From CAZEBW01 sp964510205 (GTDB lineage Bacteria > Chloroflexota > Anaerolineae > VGOG01): a stretch of DNA of 17,288 nt. The DNA lies in contig CAZEBW010000076.1 of the NCBI GenBank assembly GCA_964510205.1, forward strand, positions 1 through 17,288, written 5' to 3'. The notes below the pieces were generated by a model, which saw only the letters and a program-made list of their open reading frames with translations, was not told where the DNA came from and did not search any database. Within the stretch, counting starts at the first letter, position 1; every line of letters begins with the position of its first letter. The position numbers and the translations under genes are program-made. Shown here in pieces: positions 1 to 7,041 of this stretch.

Positions 1-28
1 TCGCCACGCCTAATGCGGCGCAAAACAC

Positions 29-44
29 GGGGCGGGGACGCCCC
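29..44. repeat. GNRA-type hairpin repeat, copy 1
   Basis: A perfect 6-bp stem (ggggcg/cgcccc) closes a ggga loop. A related copy lies at 6962-6977 with a compensated base pair. The similarity extends to the flank gtagc at 48-52. It is probably a REP-like dispersed repeat; function unknown. Confidence 0.6.
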
Positions 45-61
45 TCAGTAGCAAAAGCTAA

Positions 62-247
62 ATCCGCTAATCCCGCCGAACCGCCACTCCCCACAAGAAA
101 ACCGATGCGCAATGTTGACAGCTTGCGCCTCAGCCCAGGTTCTTCGATCCGCTAATCCCGCCGAACCGCCACTCCCCACAAGAAAACCGATGCGCAATGT
201 TGACAGCTTGCGCCTCAGCCCAGGTTCTTCGATCCGCTAATCCCGCC
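62..247. repeat. 85-bp tandem repeat, about 2.2 copies
   Basis: The unit begins with atccgctaatcccgcc at 62, again at 147 and again at 232, a period of exactly 85 bases. The first two copies look identical over their full length; the third breaks off after about 16 bases, close to the 3' end of the kinase gene on the other strand. No protein-like reading frame explains it. It belongs to the repeat-rich intergenic material of this genome rather than to a gene. Confidence 0.9.
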
Positions 248-257
248 AATCCGCGTT

Positions 258-2219
258 CTATTGCGAACCCACTCGCAATTCCTTCACCAACACACTATCC
301 TGCAGCGCCGTCGCCTCGCCAGCATCCACCACCGGCAAGCGCTCCATCGTGGCCCGAGAGTACATGCCCACTTTCAGCCAGTAGATGTCTGGAACTGCAT
401 CACCGGGAATGGGCAACGCATAGCGATCCTCCACCAGCTCGCCCGCCTCCCACGAACTGGTGGGATGCGTGCCATCGTGCGGCTGGGCGTCCCGCTGCAC
501 CAGGATTTCACCGTCAGCCCGGGCCACGTGCACAAAGACAGTGTAGTTCTCTTGCATCTGCTGCAGAGCATGCCAATACAGGACTAATCGCAGTGTCCCC
601 CCCGGCGCCAGACTATCGTCCTCCAGATCGCAGGCCATCAGGACAACCTTGTTGTCCAAGTTGACGTTCAGCATCACCCGAGGGCCGCTGCTGACGATCA
701 GATGGACGACGCTTCCCTCAGAGACAATGGAATCAGGCGCAGGATCCTGAGACAAGATGGTGCCCTGGGGCTCTTTGCTCCAGACATCCTTTCGAGAGAT
801 GTCGAGCCCCATCTCCCTCAAGCCAGGCTCCGCCGCCGCGATGGGCAAGCCCTCTACCGCCGGCACAGAAATGAAATTCGGACCCTGGCTTATGACAACT
901 CCTATCGTCTCTTGCTCTCCAACCAGTTGGCCTGCAGGTATGGTCTGAGTGACGATGTCCAAAGCCAGTACGGATGCATCGTGCCGCTCCCCCACCACGG
1001 CCAACTGCAATCCTGCCTCTTCGAGCCGCCGCCGGGCTTCCTCCTGACTCAAACCGACCAGGTCAGGCACCCGTACTTGGCCAGGTATCGCGGTGGCGAC
1101 AACGGGTGAGGACGTAGTGGGGACTTCCTGCGCTGCGGCGGTTGGTGTAGGTTGTGGAGCCGCCGCAGCGTAGCGCCGATAGACCGAGATGGCCAGCGGT
1201 ATCAGGCACAATACGGCTAGCACGGCTATCGTCCCCAACAAAACGGCTAGCCAATCTCGCCCCGTCTCCTCTGCCAGGGATGCCTCAGCCTCGACCCGAC
1301 GGGGTTGGGGTTTGGAAACGGTTTCGTATTCCACAGGCGCGGGCCGGCGGGGATGGGTCCCAGCAGCGGGAGGACGCTGAGCAACGGGAGCCTCTTCACT
1401 CAACCGCCGATAGCTGTCCAAGATACGCCCCAACTGGTCCGCTGTGCGGTAGCGAGCGGCCGGCTCCCTGGCCATCACCTCGCGCACGATCCGCTCCACC
1501 TGAGAGGGCACATCGGGATTCAGTTGGCGCAACGGAGCCGGCACCTCCCGCAAACGCCTGAGAGCCACCCCGATGTCGGTCTCAGCTTCGAAAGGCGGAC
1601 GACCTGCCAGCATCTCGTAGATGAGGACGCCGATGGAATAGACATCTGAGGTCGGGGCCACGTCTTGGCCGGCCGCCTGTTCCGGTGAGAAATAGTGAGG
1701 CGCGCCCCAGACGATCTCCCCCTCGACAACGGCGGCTGGCGAAAAAGCGGACGCGATACCGAAATCCGTCACCTTGACCCGGCCATCGGCAGAGACAAAG
1801 ACGTTTTGGGGTCTGATATCGCCGTGCACCATGCCCAGTCGGTGGGCGTACCCTACGGCGGTGCAGATTGGGATGACGATGTCAAGCATCTGTCCGACGG
1901 AAAAAGATATACTTACCCGAATCAGCTCTTTGAGAGTCGGCTCCTCCACCAACTCCATCACCAGGTAGTGGCGGTCGCCATCCCGGCCCACCTCGTAGAT
2001 GGTGACGATGTTAGGGTGCACCAAGCTGGCCAATGCCTGGGCCTGACCGTGCAAGCGGGCCAAGAAAGCCTCGTCCGCAACGTAGGACGGGCGCAACACC
2101 TTGATCGCCACCGGCACGCCCCGCCAGGCATCTTCGCCCCGGAAGACGACGGCCATTTCCCCCGCGCCGATCTCAGCCAGCAGCCGATAGCGCTTGTTCA
2201 GGATGATTCCCTCGGTCAT
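258..2219 (-). CDS. Membrane Ser/Thr protein kinase with two PASTA domains
   Basis: 653 residues. The N-terminal kinase domain (about 10-270) shows a glycine-rich loop at 18-27, the ATP-binding lysine in VAIKVLRP (K40), the catalytic loop HGDIRPQN (133-140), DFG at 152-154 and SPE in place of APE (178-180). A proline-rich linker leads to one membrane segment (about 323-346). Two PASTA domains follow (about 382-447 and 449-513), then a beta-sandwich-like tail of about 140 residues. PASTA kinases usually sense peptidoglycan fragments outside the membrane and phosphorylate division or cell-wall proteins inside; that role is inferred. Oddities: the usual HRD is HGD, the catalytic-loop lysine is arginine, and the glycine loop reads GAGEMAVVF, so catalytic strength is uncertain. 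Start ATG is preceded by gcggag about 7 bases upstream. It is transcribed away from the dehydratase operon from its own promoter. Confidence 0.93.
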   Translation of the reverse strand: MTEGIILNKRYRLLAEIGAGEMAVVFRGEDAWRGVPVAIKVLRPSYVADEAFLARLHGQAQALASLVHPNIVTIYEVGRDGDRHYLVMELVEEPTLKELIRVSISFSVGQMLDIVIPICTAVGYAHRLGMVHGDIRPQNVFVSADGRVKVTDFGIASAFSPAAVVEGEIVWGAPHYFSPEQAAGQDVAPTSDVYSIGVLIYEMLAGRPPFEAETDIGVALRRLREVPAPLRQLNPDVPSQVERIVREVMAREPAARYRTADQLGRILDSYRRLSEEAPVAQRPPAAGTHPRRPAPVEYETVSKPQPRRVEAEASLAEETGRDWLAVLLGTIAVLAVLCLIPLAISVYRRYAAAAPQPTPTAAAQEVPTTSSPVVATAIPGQVRVPDLVGLSQEEARRRLEEAGLQLAVVGERHDASVLALDIVTQTIPAGQLVGEQETIGVVISQGPNFISVPAVEGLPIAAAEPGLREMGLDISRKDVWSKEPQGTILSQDPAPDSIVSEGSVVHLIVSSGPRVMLNVNLDNKVVLMACDLEDDSLAPGGTLRLVLYWHALQQMQENYTVFVHVARADGEILVQRDAQPHDGTHPTSSWEAGELVEDRYALPIPGDAVPDIYWLKVGMYSRATMERLPVVDAGEATALQDSVLVKELRVGSQ

Positions 2220-2241
2220 CTATGACTCCGCTCTAAAACTA

Positions 2242-2301
2242 CGGATTTGCAGAAAGATACATATCCCCTTGATTGTTGATCCGCGCATTTCTGCAAATCC
2301 G
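2242..2301. repeat. Inverted repeat with 14-bp perfect arms in the kinase leader
   Basis: cggatttgcagaaa (2242-2255) pairs with tttctgcaaatccg (2288-2301) across 32 bases. It lies within the predicted 5' leader of the kinase mRNA. It could be a leader hairpin or a small MITE/REP-type element. Confidence 0.75.
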
Positions 2302-2320
2302 CGGTTCTCTACCCGACCAT

Positions 2321-2348
2321 ATTATACCAGCTTCTGTCCTAGACGCAA
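2321..2348 (-). promoter_or_regulatory. Sigma70-type promoter of the kinase gene
   Basis: On the minus strand TTGCGT (2343-2348) is followed after 16 bases by TATAAT (2321-2326), preceded by TG one base upstream, an extended -10. Predicted start is near 2314, giving a leader of about 95 bases that contains the inverted repeat 2242-2301. Called by eye from consensus. Confidence 0.65.
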
Positions 2349-2349
2349 C

Positions 2350-2378
2350 TTGCTTTCCCTCCGCTTTTGTGCCATAAT
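2350..2378 (+). promoter_or_regulatory. Sigma70-type promoter of the dehydratase operon
   Basis: TTGCTT (2350-2355), 17-base spacer, CATAAT (2373-2378). Its -35 is separated by a single base from the -35 of the opposite-facing kinase promoter, so the two could not easily be occupied at once. Confidence 0.6.
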
Positions 2379-2469
2379 ACTACAGCGGATTCGGAATAAA
2401 ACAGATCAACAGCAAGAAATCTGTTCCCTTCGATAAGCTCAGGACAAGCCTTTCTCAATCCGCTGTAGT
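2379..2469. repeat. 91-bp element with 13-bp perfect inverted ends
   Basis: actacagcggatt (2379-2391) is the exact reverse complement of aatccgctgtagt (2457-2469). The interior carries ttcgataagctcagga, which resembles a short repeat I recall as widespread in bacterial genomes. The size and ends suggest a MITE-like or palindromic repeat just downstream of the -10 box, so it would form most of the operon leader. Confidence 0.65.
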
Positions 2470-2484
2470 GACAAAGGAAAACAC

Positions 2485-3762
2485 ATGACCGCCAACAACC
2501 GAACCTTGACACAAATCCTGGACACGCTTGTAGAGGCTCAGCAGGCTTCCTACAACACCTGGCCCGACCGCTACCCCGGCCATCGGGCCATGGGCTATTT
2601 CTGCACTTACGTCCCTGAGGAGATCATTCACGCCGCCGGCTTCTCGCCAGTGCGCATCCGTTCGGGCGACCAATCCCCCAGCCGCGCCGACGCTCACCTG
2701 CAAAGCTACACCTGCGCCCTTTGCCGCAGCGGGCTGGACCAGGCTCTGCGCGGCGATCTCAACTTCCTGCACGGCATGGTCTTCCCCCACACCTGCGACA
2801 CCCTCCAAGCCCTGGCCGACATCTGGCAGATGAGCTTCCCCGACCTCTACGTGGAGACCATCGTCCAGCCGGTGCACCTCTCCTCCCCCAGCGCGCGACC
2901 CTACCTCGTCGCCGAACTGCAGCGCTTTCGCCGCTCCCTGGAAAACTTCCTCGGCCAGGAGATCAGCGACCAGGCCCTCCTCGCCAGCATCGAGCTGTAC
3001 AACCAAAAGCGCCGCCTGTTGGCCCGCCTGCACAGTCTGCGCGACCGGCTCACCGCAACCGAGCTGTTCGCCGCCACCGGCGCGGGGTTTGTCATGCCCC
3101 CGCAGGACTACAACCGGCTTCTGGGCGAACTGGTCGAACTCCTGGCTGAAGAAAGGGTAGACATTCCCCCCTCCCTCCCAGGGAGGGGTCGGGGGAGGGT
3201 AGATCCCCAGAAACCAACACCTCCCGGCCTCATCCTCGTCGGCGCGGTGCTGGACGATGCGGCCATCCTGGCCATCATCGAGGAGCTGGGCGCGCGCATC
3301 GTGGGGGACGACCTGTGCACGGGCAGCCGCTACTTCGCTCAACCTGTCGTGGACAATGGCGACCCCATCGCCGCCCTGGCCGATCGTTATCTCAAGCGCC
3401 TGCCCTGCCCCGCCAAGTACCATCCCGAAAACGAGCGAGACGAATATCTGATCGGGCTGGTCAACGAGACCCAGGCCAATGCCGCTTCATCACATGTACG
3501 TAGCGATGCCGCTTCATCACATGTACGTAGCGATGCCGCTTCATCACATGTACGTAGCGATGCCGCTTCATCACATGTACGTAGCGGCGTGGTGTTCGTC
3601 CTGCAGAAGTTCTGCGACCCCCACGCCTTCGACTACGCCATGATCAAGGAGAAGCTCGACGCCGCCGCCGTGCCTCACCTGCGCCTGGAGATGGAACACG
3701 CCCCCGCCCTCGATCAGTGGCGCACCCGCCTGCAGGCGTTCTTAGAAGTGGTGAATTCGTAA
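2485..3762 (+). CDS. 2-hydroxyacyl-CoA dehydratase / benzoyl-CoA reductase family, smaller subunit
   Basis: 425 residues, similar to HgdB/BcrC-type subunits that carry a [4Fe-4S] cluster and take part in radical dehydration of 2-hydroxyacyl-CoA or reduction of aryl-CoA. Family features seen: YFCTYVPEE near the N-terminus (C40), FPHTCDTLQ (C104) and KFCDPHAFDY near the C-terminus (C377), the three cysteine sites expected to bind the cluster. Two stretches look inserted in frame: a Pro/Gly/Arg-rich palindrome at about residues 227-243 and four copies of AASSHVRSD at 333-368. Both fall in gaps between conserved blocks and keep the frame open, so the protein is probably still functional. First gene of a three-gene operon; the partner subunit follows after 95 bases. 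The substrate cannot be told from sequence, and no activator ATPase gene is nearby. Confidence 0.9.
   Translation: MTANNRTLTQILDTLVEAQQASYNTWPDRYPGHRAMGYFCTYVPEEIIHAAGFSPVRIRSGDQSPSRADAHLQSYTCALCRSGLDQALRGDLNFLHGMVFPHTCDTLQALADIWQMSFPDLYVETIVQPVHLSSPSARPYLVAELQRFRRSLENFLGQEISDQALLASIELYNQKRRLLARLHSLRDRLTATELFAATGAGFVMPPQDYNRLLGELVELLAEERVDIPPSLPGRGRGRVDPQKPTPPGLILVGAVLDDAAILAIIEELGARIVGDDLCTGSRYFAQPVVDNGDPIAALADRYLKRLPCPAKYHPENERDEYLIGLVNETQANAASSHVRSDAASSHVRSDAASSHVRSDAASSHVRSGVVFVLQKFCDPHAFDYAMIKEKLDAAAVPHLRLEMEHAPALDQWRTRLQAFLEVVNS
3163..3215. repeat. GC-rich palindromic repeat inside the dehydratase gene
   Basis: ccctccc and gggaggg arms (around 3172-3187) followed by a G-rich run form a dyad that resembles the repeat at 17190-17209. 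It is read in frame as a Pro/Gly/Arg-rich segment at about residues 227-243. It appears to be a dispersed repeat that landed in a coding sequence without breaking it. Confidence 0.6.
3481..3588. repeat. Four tandem copies of a 27-bp unit, in frame
   Basis: Copies begin at 3481, 3508, 3535 and 3562. The first three are identical; the fourth differs only in its last codon (ggc for gat). Each unit encodes AASSHVRSD. There are no spacers, so this is not CRISPR. The unit is a multiple of three, so copy number can change without a frameshift. Confidence 0.97.
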
Positions 3763-3794
3763 ACTCGTAGATTCGGAAATTCGGAAACCCATCT

Positions 3795-3838
3795 ACGAAT
3801 GTACGAATCCCGAATGTACGAATGTACGAATCCCGAAT
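3795..3838. repeat. Two 21-bp direct repeats between the dehydratase subunits
   Basis: The unit starting acgaatgtacgaatcccg occurs at 3795-3815 and 3818-3838, a period of 23 bases. It fills most of the gap between the two subunit genes. Related gattcgg strings at 3770-3786 suggest a longer degenerate repeat. Confidence 0.85.
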
Positions 3839-3857
3839 CTACCGATCTGGAGTAGTT

Positions 3858-5084
3858 ATGGCCCGGAAATACAAAAAACTGCGCACCGCCAAAGACCTCA
3901 ACAAACTCATGACCCGCTACTACACCAAGAGCAGGATCATCGGCAGGCTCAAGCCCATGGCCTGGGTGACCAGCGGCGCTCCCATCGAGATTCTGACCGC
4001 GATGGGCATCGCCTCGGTCTATCCGGAGAACTACGGCGCCCTCTGCGGGGCCCGAAAAGTGGCCACCTCTTTATGTCAGGTGGCCGAAGCGCAAGGCTAT
4101 TCCCAGGACCTGTGCTCTTATGCGCGCAGCCACATCGGCTCGGTGCTGGATGGGCGAGACGCGCCGATGGGCGGCCTTCCCAAGCCCGACCTGCTGATAG
4201 CCTGTAACAACATCTGCGGCACGGCTCTGAAATGGTACCAGGCCCTGGCCCAGCACTACCACGTCCCCCTCTTCCTGCTGGACACCCCTTTCATCCACGG
4301 TTCCCAGATGGAAGCACACGCCGTCCAGTACGTGGCCGCCCAACTGGAGGAGTTCATCGCCTGGCTGGAGAAACACACTGGCCGCAGGCTGAAGCAGAAG
4401 GAGTTCATGGAGGCCCTGGAGCTATCCAATCGCGCCGTCGGGCTTTGGGGGGAGATTCGGGAGCTATGCCAGGCCCGCCCCTCCCCGCTCAACGCCCCCG
4501 ACCTGTTCGTCAACATGGCCCCCATCGTCGTGCTGCGGGGCACGAAGAACGCGGTGAGCTTCTACGAGAAGCTCAAGGCCGAGGTGGAAGAAAGAGTGGA
4601 GAACGGCATCGGCGCCATCCCTGAGGAGCGCTACCGACTGCTGTGGGACAACATCGCCATCTGGTACCGACTGTTCCGCCTCTTCGGCACCTTCGTGGAC
4701 TTCGGGGCCTGTTTTGTGGTGGACACCTACACCAACGGCTGGTCCACCTCCGTCGAATTGAGCGATCCCATCGAGGGCCTGGCCCGCACCTACACCTCGG
4801 TCTACATCAACCAGAGCCTGCCGGCCCGCGCTGAGATCATGGTGGACCTGGTGGAGCGGTTTCAAGTGGACGGCATCGTCCTCCACTCCAACCGCAGTTG
4901 CAAGCCCTACTCGTTCGGCCAGTACGACCTGCGGCGCGTCGTCTCCGAGCGCACGGGCAAGCCCGGCCTGATTTTGGAGGCCGACATGTGCGACACCCGC
5001 GCCTACGCCGAGCAGCCGCTGAAGACCAGGATCCAGGCGTTCATGGAGACGCTGGCCGCGCAAAAATCCGGGATTAGAAGATGA
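3858..5084 (+). CDS. 2-hydroxyacyl-CoA dehydratase / benzoyl-CoA reductase family, larger subunit
   Basis: 408 residues from ATG 3858, chosen over the in-frame ATG at 3822 because tggag lies just upstream and the 12 extra residues would be encoded by the 21-bp repeat. The N-terminal basic stretch is followed by PMAWVTSGAPIEIL, YPENYGALCGARK, ACNNICGT, then near the C-terminus HSNRSCKPYSFGQYDL and LEADMCDTRAY. These are the cysteine-containing landmarks of HgdA/BcrB-type subunits that bind a [4Fe-4S] cluster and form a heterodimer with the preceding gene product. Function would be radical removal of water from a 2-hydroxyacyl-CoA or reduction of an aromatic acyl-CoA, driven by an ATP-dependent electron activator encoded elsewhere. 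Its stop codon overlaps the next start (ATGA), so translation is probably coupled. Confidence 0.92.
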   Translation: MARKYKKLRTAKDLNKLMTRYYTKSRIIGRLKPMAWVTSGAPIEILTAMGIASVYPENYGALCGARKVATSLCQVAEAQGYSQDLCSYARSHIGSVLDGRDAPMGGLPKPDLLIACNNICGTALKWYQALAQHYHVPLFLLDTPFIHGSQMEAHAVQYVAAQLEEFIAWLEKHTGRRLKQKEFMEALELSNRAVGLWGEIRELCQARPSPLNAPDLFVNMAPIVVLRGTKNAVSFYEKLKAEVEERVENGIGAIPEERYRLLWDNIAIWYRLFRLFGTFVDFGACFVVDTYTNGWSTSVELSDPIEGLARTYTSVYINQSLPARAEIMVDLVERFQVDGIVLHSNRSCKPYSFGQYDLRRVVSERTGKPGLILEADMCDTRAYAEQPLKTRIQAFMETLAAQKSGIRR

Positions 5085-6802
5085 CTTGGATAACCAGGAA
5101 GATCGTTGACCTCTTCAATTCGCTAGCCAATCTCTACTATTCGCGGAAATATGCGGCCATCGCCGAGAGCATGGGGCTGGAAGAGAGCCAGGTTAGAGAC
5201 CAGAAACGAGGCTTCATCATCCTCCAGATAGACGGCTTGGCCTATGACCATCTGCTTGAAGCGATGGCCAAGGGCTACGCCCCACACATGAAGCGTCTGC
5301 TGCAGACGAAGTCCTTCAAGCTGGCTCGCTGGCGCTGCGGCCTGCCCAGTACCACCCCCGCTGTCCAGGCAGGCATCATGTTCGGCAACAACTTCGACAT
5401 CCCCGCCTTCCGCTGGTACGAAAAGGAAACCAACACCTCGGTGGTCTGCAAGCTGCCAGGCTTGGTCAAAGCAATTCGAGACCGCGTCTCCGCCGGTCGA
5501 CGGGGCATCCTGCAGGGCGGCTCCAGCTACGTGAACATGATGGACGGCGACGCCCGGCTCTCCCTCTTCACTCTGAGCGCCTTCAACAGCCAGCGTTTCT
5601 TCGAGAACGTGCGCGGATTCGGATTCCTGCTTCTGTTCCTCCTCAGTCCCTTGCGAGTGCTGCGAGTCATCGTGCTTTCCCTGTGGGGCTATCTCATTGA
5701 CCTGGTCAAGCGACTTGTCGCCCTGTTCATACCCGGCTACCAGCGCCCCTTCAGCGTTCTATCCCCCTTCCTACAGATCATCACCAACGTCATCTTTCGG
5801 GAGATACAAACCTTCGCCTGTCTAATAGACATCTACCGAGGTATGCCCGCCATCTACACCAACTACTACAGCTACGACGAGGTCGCCCATCACTTAAGCG
5901 TAGGCAGCGGAGAAGCCCTCAGAGCGCTGCGGGGCATTGATAAGCAAATCAAGCAGATTGACCGCATGAGGACCCAGTACCGCAAGCGGGAATACGATCT
6001 GTACATCCTCTCCGACCACGGCCTGACCCCCTCCATCCCCTTTGAGAAAGCCTACGGCCGCAGCCTGGGCCAGTACATCGCTGACCAGCTCGGCGAGGGC
6101 GTCTTCACCGACGAGCGCGGCGGCGAGGAGAGACCACCGGCGGTCAAAGCCATGTTCCTGCTGGAGGAGCTGAAAGGGATCGAGGCGCGGCTCTCGGCAA
6201 GAGGCGCAAGGCTAGTGCAAGCCGCCTACCGCTTCGTAGACAAGAGGCTGGTGGTAGATGATGAAGACCCCCCCTGGGACCTCAGCAAAAGGGGCGACAT
6301 CGTGGTGCGCAACTCCGGCTCCATGTCGCACGTCTATTTCGACGTGACCCCCCGCCCCATGAACCTGAGCGAGATCGCCCTCATCTACCCCGAATTGCTC
6401 AACCGCTTGGTTGAACACGAAGGCATCGGCCTGGTGGTAGGACGCGAGGAGGGAGAGACAGTTATCGTAGGCAAAGGGGGAACGCTGGTTCTCAACGAAA
6501 GGGTGGAGGTTCGCGGCCAGAATCCCCTGCTCTTCCTGCCAGAGCCCGAGCTCGCCGCCAGCCAACTGCGCCAGTTGGCCTCGTTCCCGCACAGCGGCGA
6601 CATCATCGTCTTCGGCGCCTGGCGTGAGGATGGGAAAGTGGTTTGCTTCGAGGACCAGGTGGCCAGCCACGGCGGCCTGGGCGGGCCGCAGGATTACCCC
6701 TTCATCATGTATCCCAGCGAGCTGAACCTGGATTTGGAGGCAGTGACCAACGCCAGAGACTTGTATCCCCACTTCGCCGCTTATCTCGCCAGTGGGGAAT
6801 GA
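5081..6802 (+). CDS. Alkaline-phosphatase-superfamily hydrolase (type I phosphodiesterase-like)
   Basis: 573 residues. Motifs fit the two-metal alkaline phosphatase/nucleotide pyrophosphatase fold: IDGLAYD (D51), PSTTPAVQAG with the likely threonine nucleophile at 91 or 92, YYSYDEVAHH (D266, H270), SDHG (D312, H313) and a late histidine in ASHGGLGG (H530). A hydrophobic stretch at about 179-218 suggests membrane association, perhaps a hairpin or two segments; no clear signal peptide. The substrate is unknown; phosphodiester or phosphonate bonds are typical for the superfamily. It begins on an ATGA overlap with the dehydratase subunit, so the three genes form one operon, although no known pathway links these activities. 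The stop codon lies inside a short repeat that runs up to the next promoter. Confidence 0.85.
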   Translation: MTWITRKIVDLFNSLANLYYSRKYAAIAESMGLEESQVRDQKRGFIILQIDGLAYDHLLEAMAKGYAPHMKRLLQTKSFKLARWRCGLPSTTPAVQAGIMFGNNFDIPAFRWYEKETNTSVVCKLPGLVKAIRDRVSAGRRGILQGGSSYVNMMDGDARLSLFTLSAFNSQRFFENVRGFGFLLLFLLSPLRVLRVIVLSLWGYLIDLVKRLVALFIPGYQRPFSVLSPFLQIITNVIFREIQTFACLIDIYRGMPAIYTNYYSYDEVAHHLSVGSGEALRALRGIDKQIKQIDRMRTQYRKREYDLYILSDHGLTPSIPFEKAYGRSLGQYIADQLGEGVFTDERGGEERPPAVKAMFLLEELKGIEARLSARGARLVQAAYRFVDKRLVVDDEDPPWDLSKRGDIVVRNSGSMSHVYFDVTPRPMNLSEIALIYPELLNRLVEHEGIGLVVGREEGETVIVGKGGTLVLNERVEVRGQNPLLFLPEPELAASQLRQLASFPHSGDIIVFGAWREDGKVVCFEDQVASHGGLGGPQDYPFIMYPSELNLDLEAVTNARDLYPHFAAYLASGE

Positions 6803-6833
6803 GGCAATGGGGAATGAGGCAACGAGGCAATGA
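6793..6833. repeat. Degenerate gaggcaa repeat overlapping a stop codon
   Basis: tggggaatgaggcaa occurs at 6793-6807 and 6808-6822, followed by looser gaggcaa copies. The stop TGA (6800-6802) is part of the first unit. A related array begins at the stop codon of the class I aminotransferase (13840). Confidence 0.75.
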
Positions 6834-6843
6834 GGAATTCGAG

Positions 6844-6872
6844 TTGACGATGTTGGCTGCCTGTTGTATAAT
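6844..6872 (+). promoter_or_regulatory. Strong sigma70-type promoter for the aminotransferase-serA operon
   Basis: TTGACG (6844-6849), 17-base spacer, perfect TATAAT (6867-6872). Predicted transcription start near 6879, leaving a leader of about 160 bases with several hairpins before the aminotransferase start. Confidence 0.75.
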
Positions 6873-6887
6873 CACTATCGCTGGAGT

Positions 6888-7014
6888 GCGGACGCAGGTC
6901 CGCCTATCCTGCTACGGAGGGGCGCCCTCACCCCGATTTCGCGGCCGAAAAACCCTTAGACGAGGCGGGGACGCCTCTCGGTAGCGCTTTTGGCAAAGTC
7001 TGCGCTCCGTAGCA
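6888..7014 (+). promoter_or_regulatory. Structured leader: three inverted repeats upstream of the aminotransferase
   Basis: gcggac/gtccgc (6888-6903) forms a small hairpin. tgctacggag (6910-6919) pairs with ctccgtagca (7005-7014), enclosing gaggcg-ggga-cgcctc (6962-6977). The last is the second copy of the hairpin at 29-44. The leader may be structured RNA, but its sharing of a dispersed repeat argues for an inserted REP/MITE-like element rather than a known riboswitch class; none was recognised. Confidence 0.5.
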
Positions 7015-7041
7015 TAATCCTAGATTCTGAGGAGGCAAATG

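Noticed and set aside
197..664. Plus-strand open frame of 155 codons
   Set aside because: Pro/Ala/Ser-rich and antisense to the kinase tail; part of it is the 85-bp repeat.
2455..3423. Long minus-strand open frame (322 codons)
   Set aside because: It lies antisense to a clear dehydratase subunit and is low-complexity Gly/Val/Ala sequence, typical of a shadow frame in GC-rich DNA.
3481..3588. CRISPR-like array of regular repeats
   Set aside because: The four 27-bp units are directly adjacent with no spacers and lie in frame inside a coding sequence.
6888..7014. Riboswitch in the leader of the aminotransferase-serA operon
   Set aside because: Several hairpins exist, but no known class could be recognised and part of it is a dispersed repeat.
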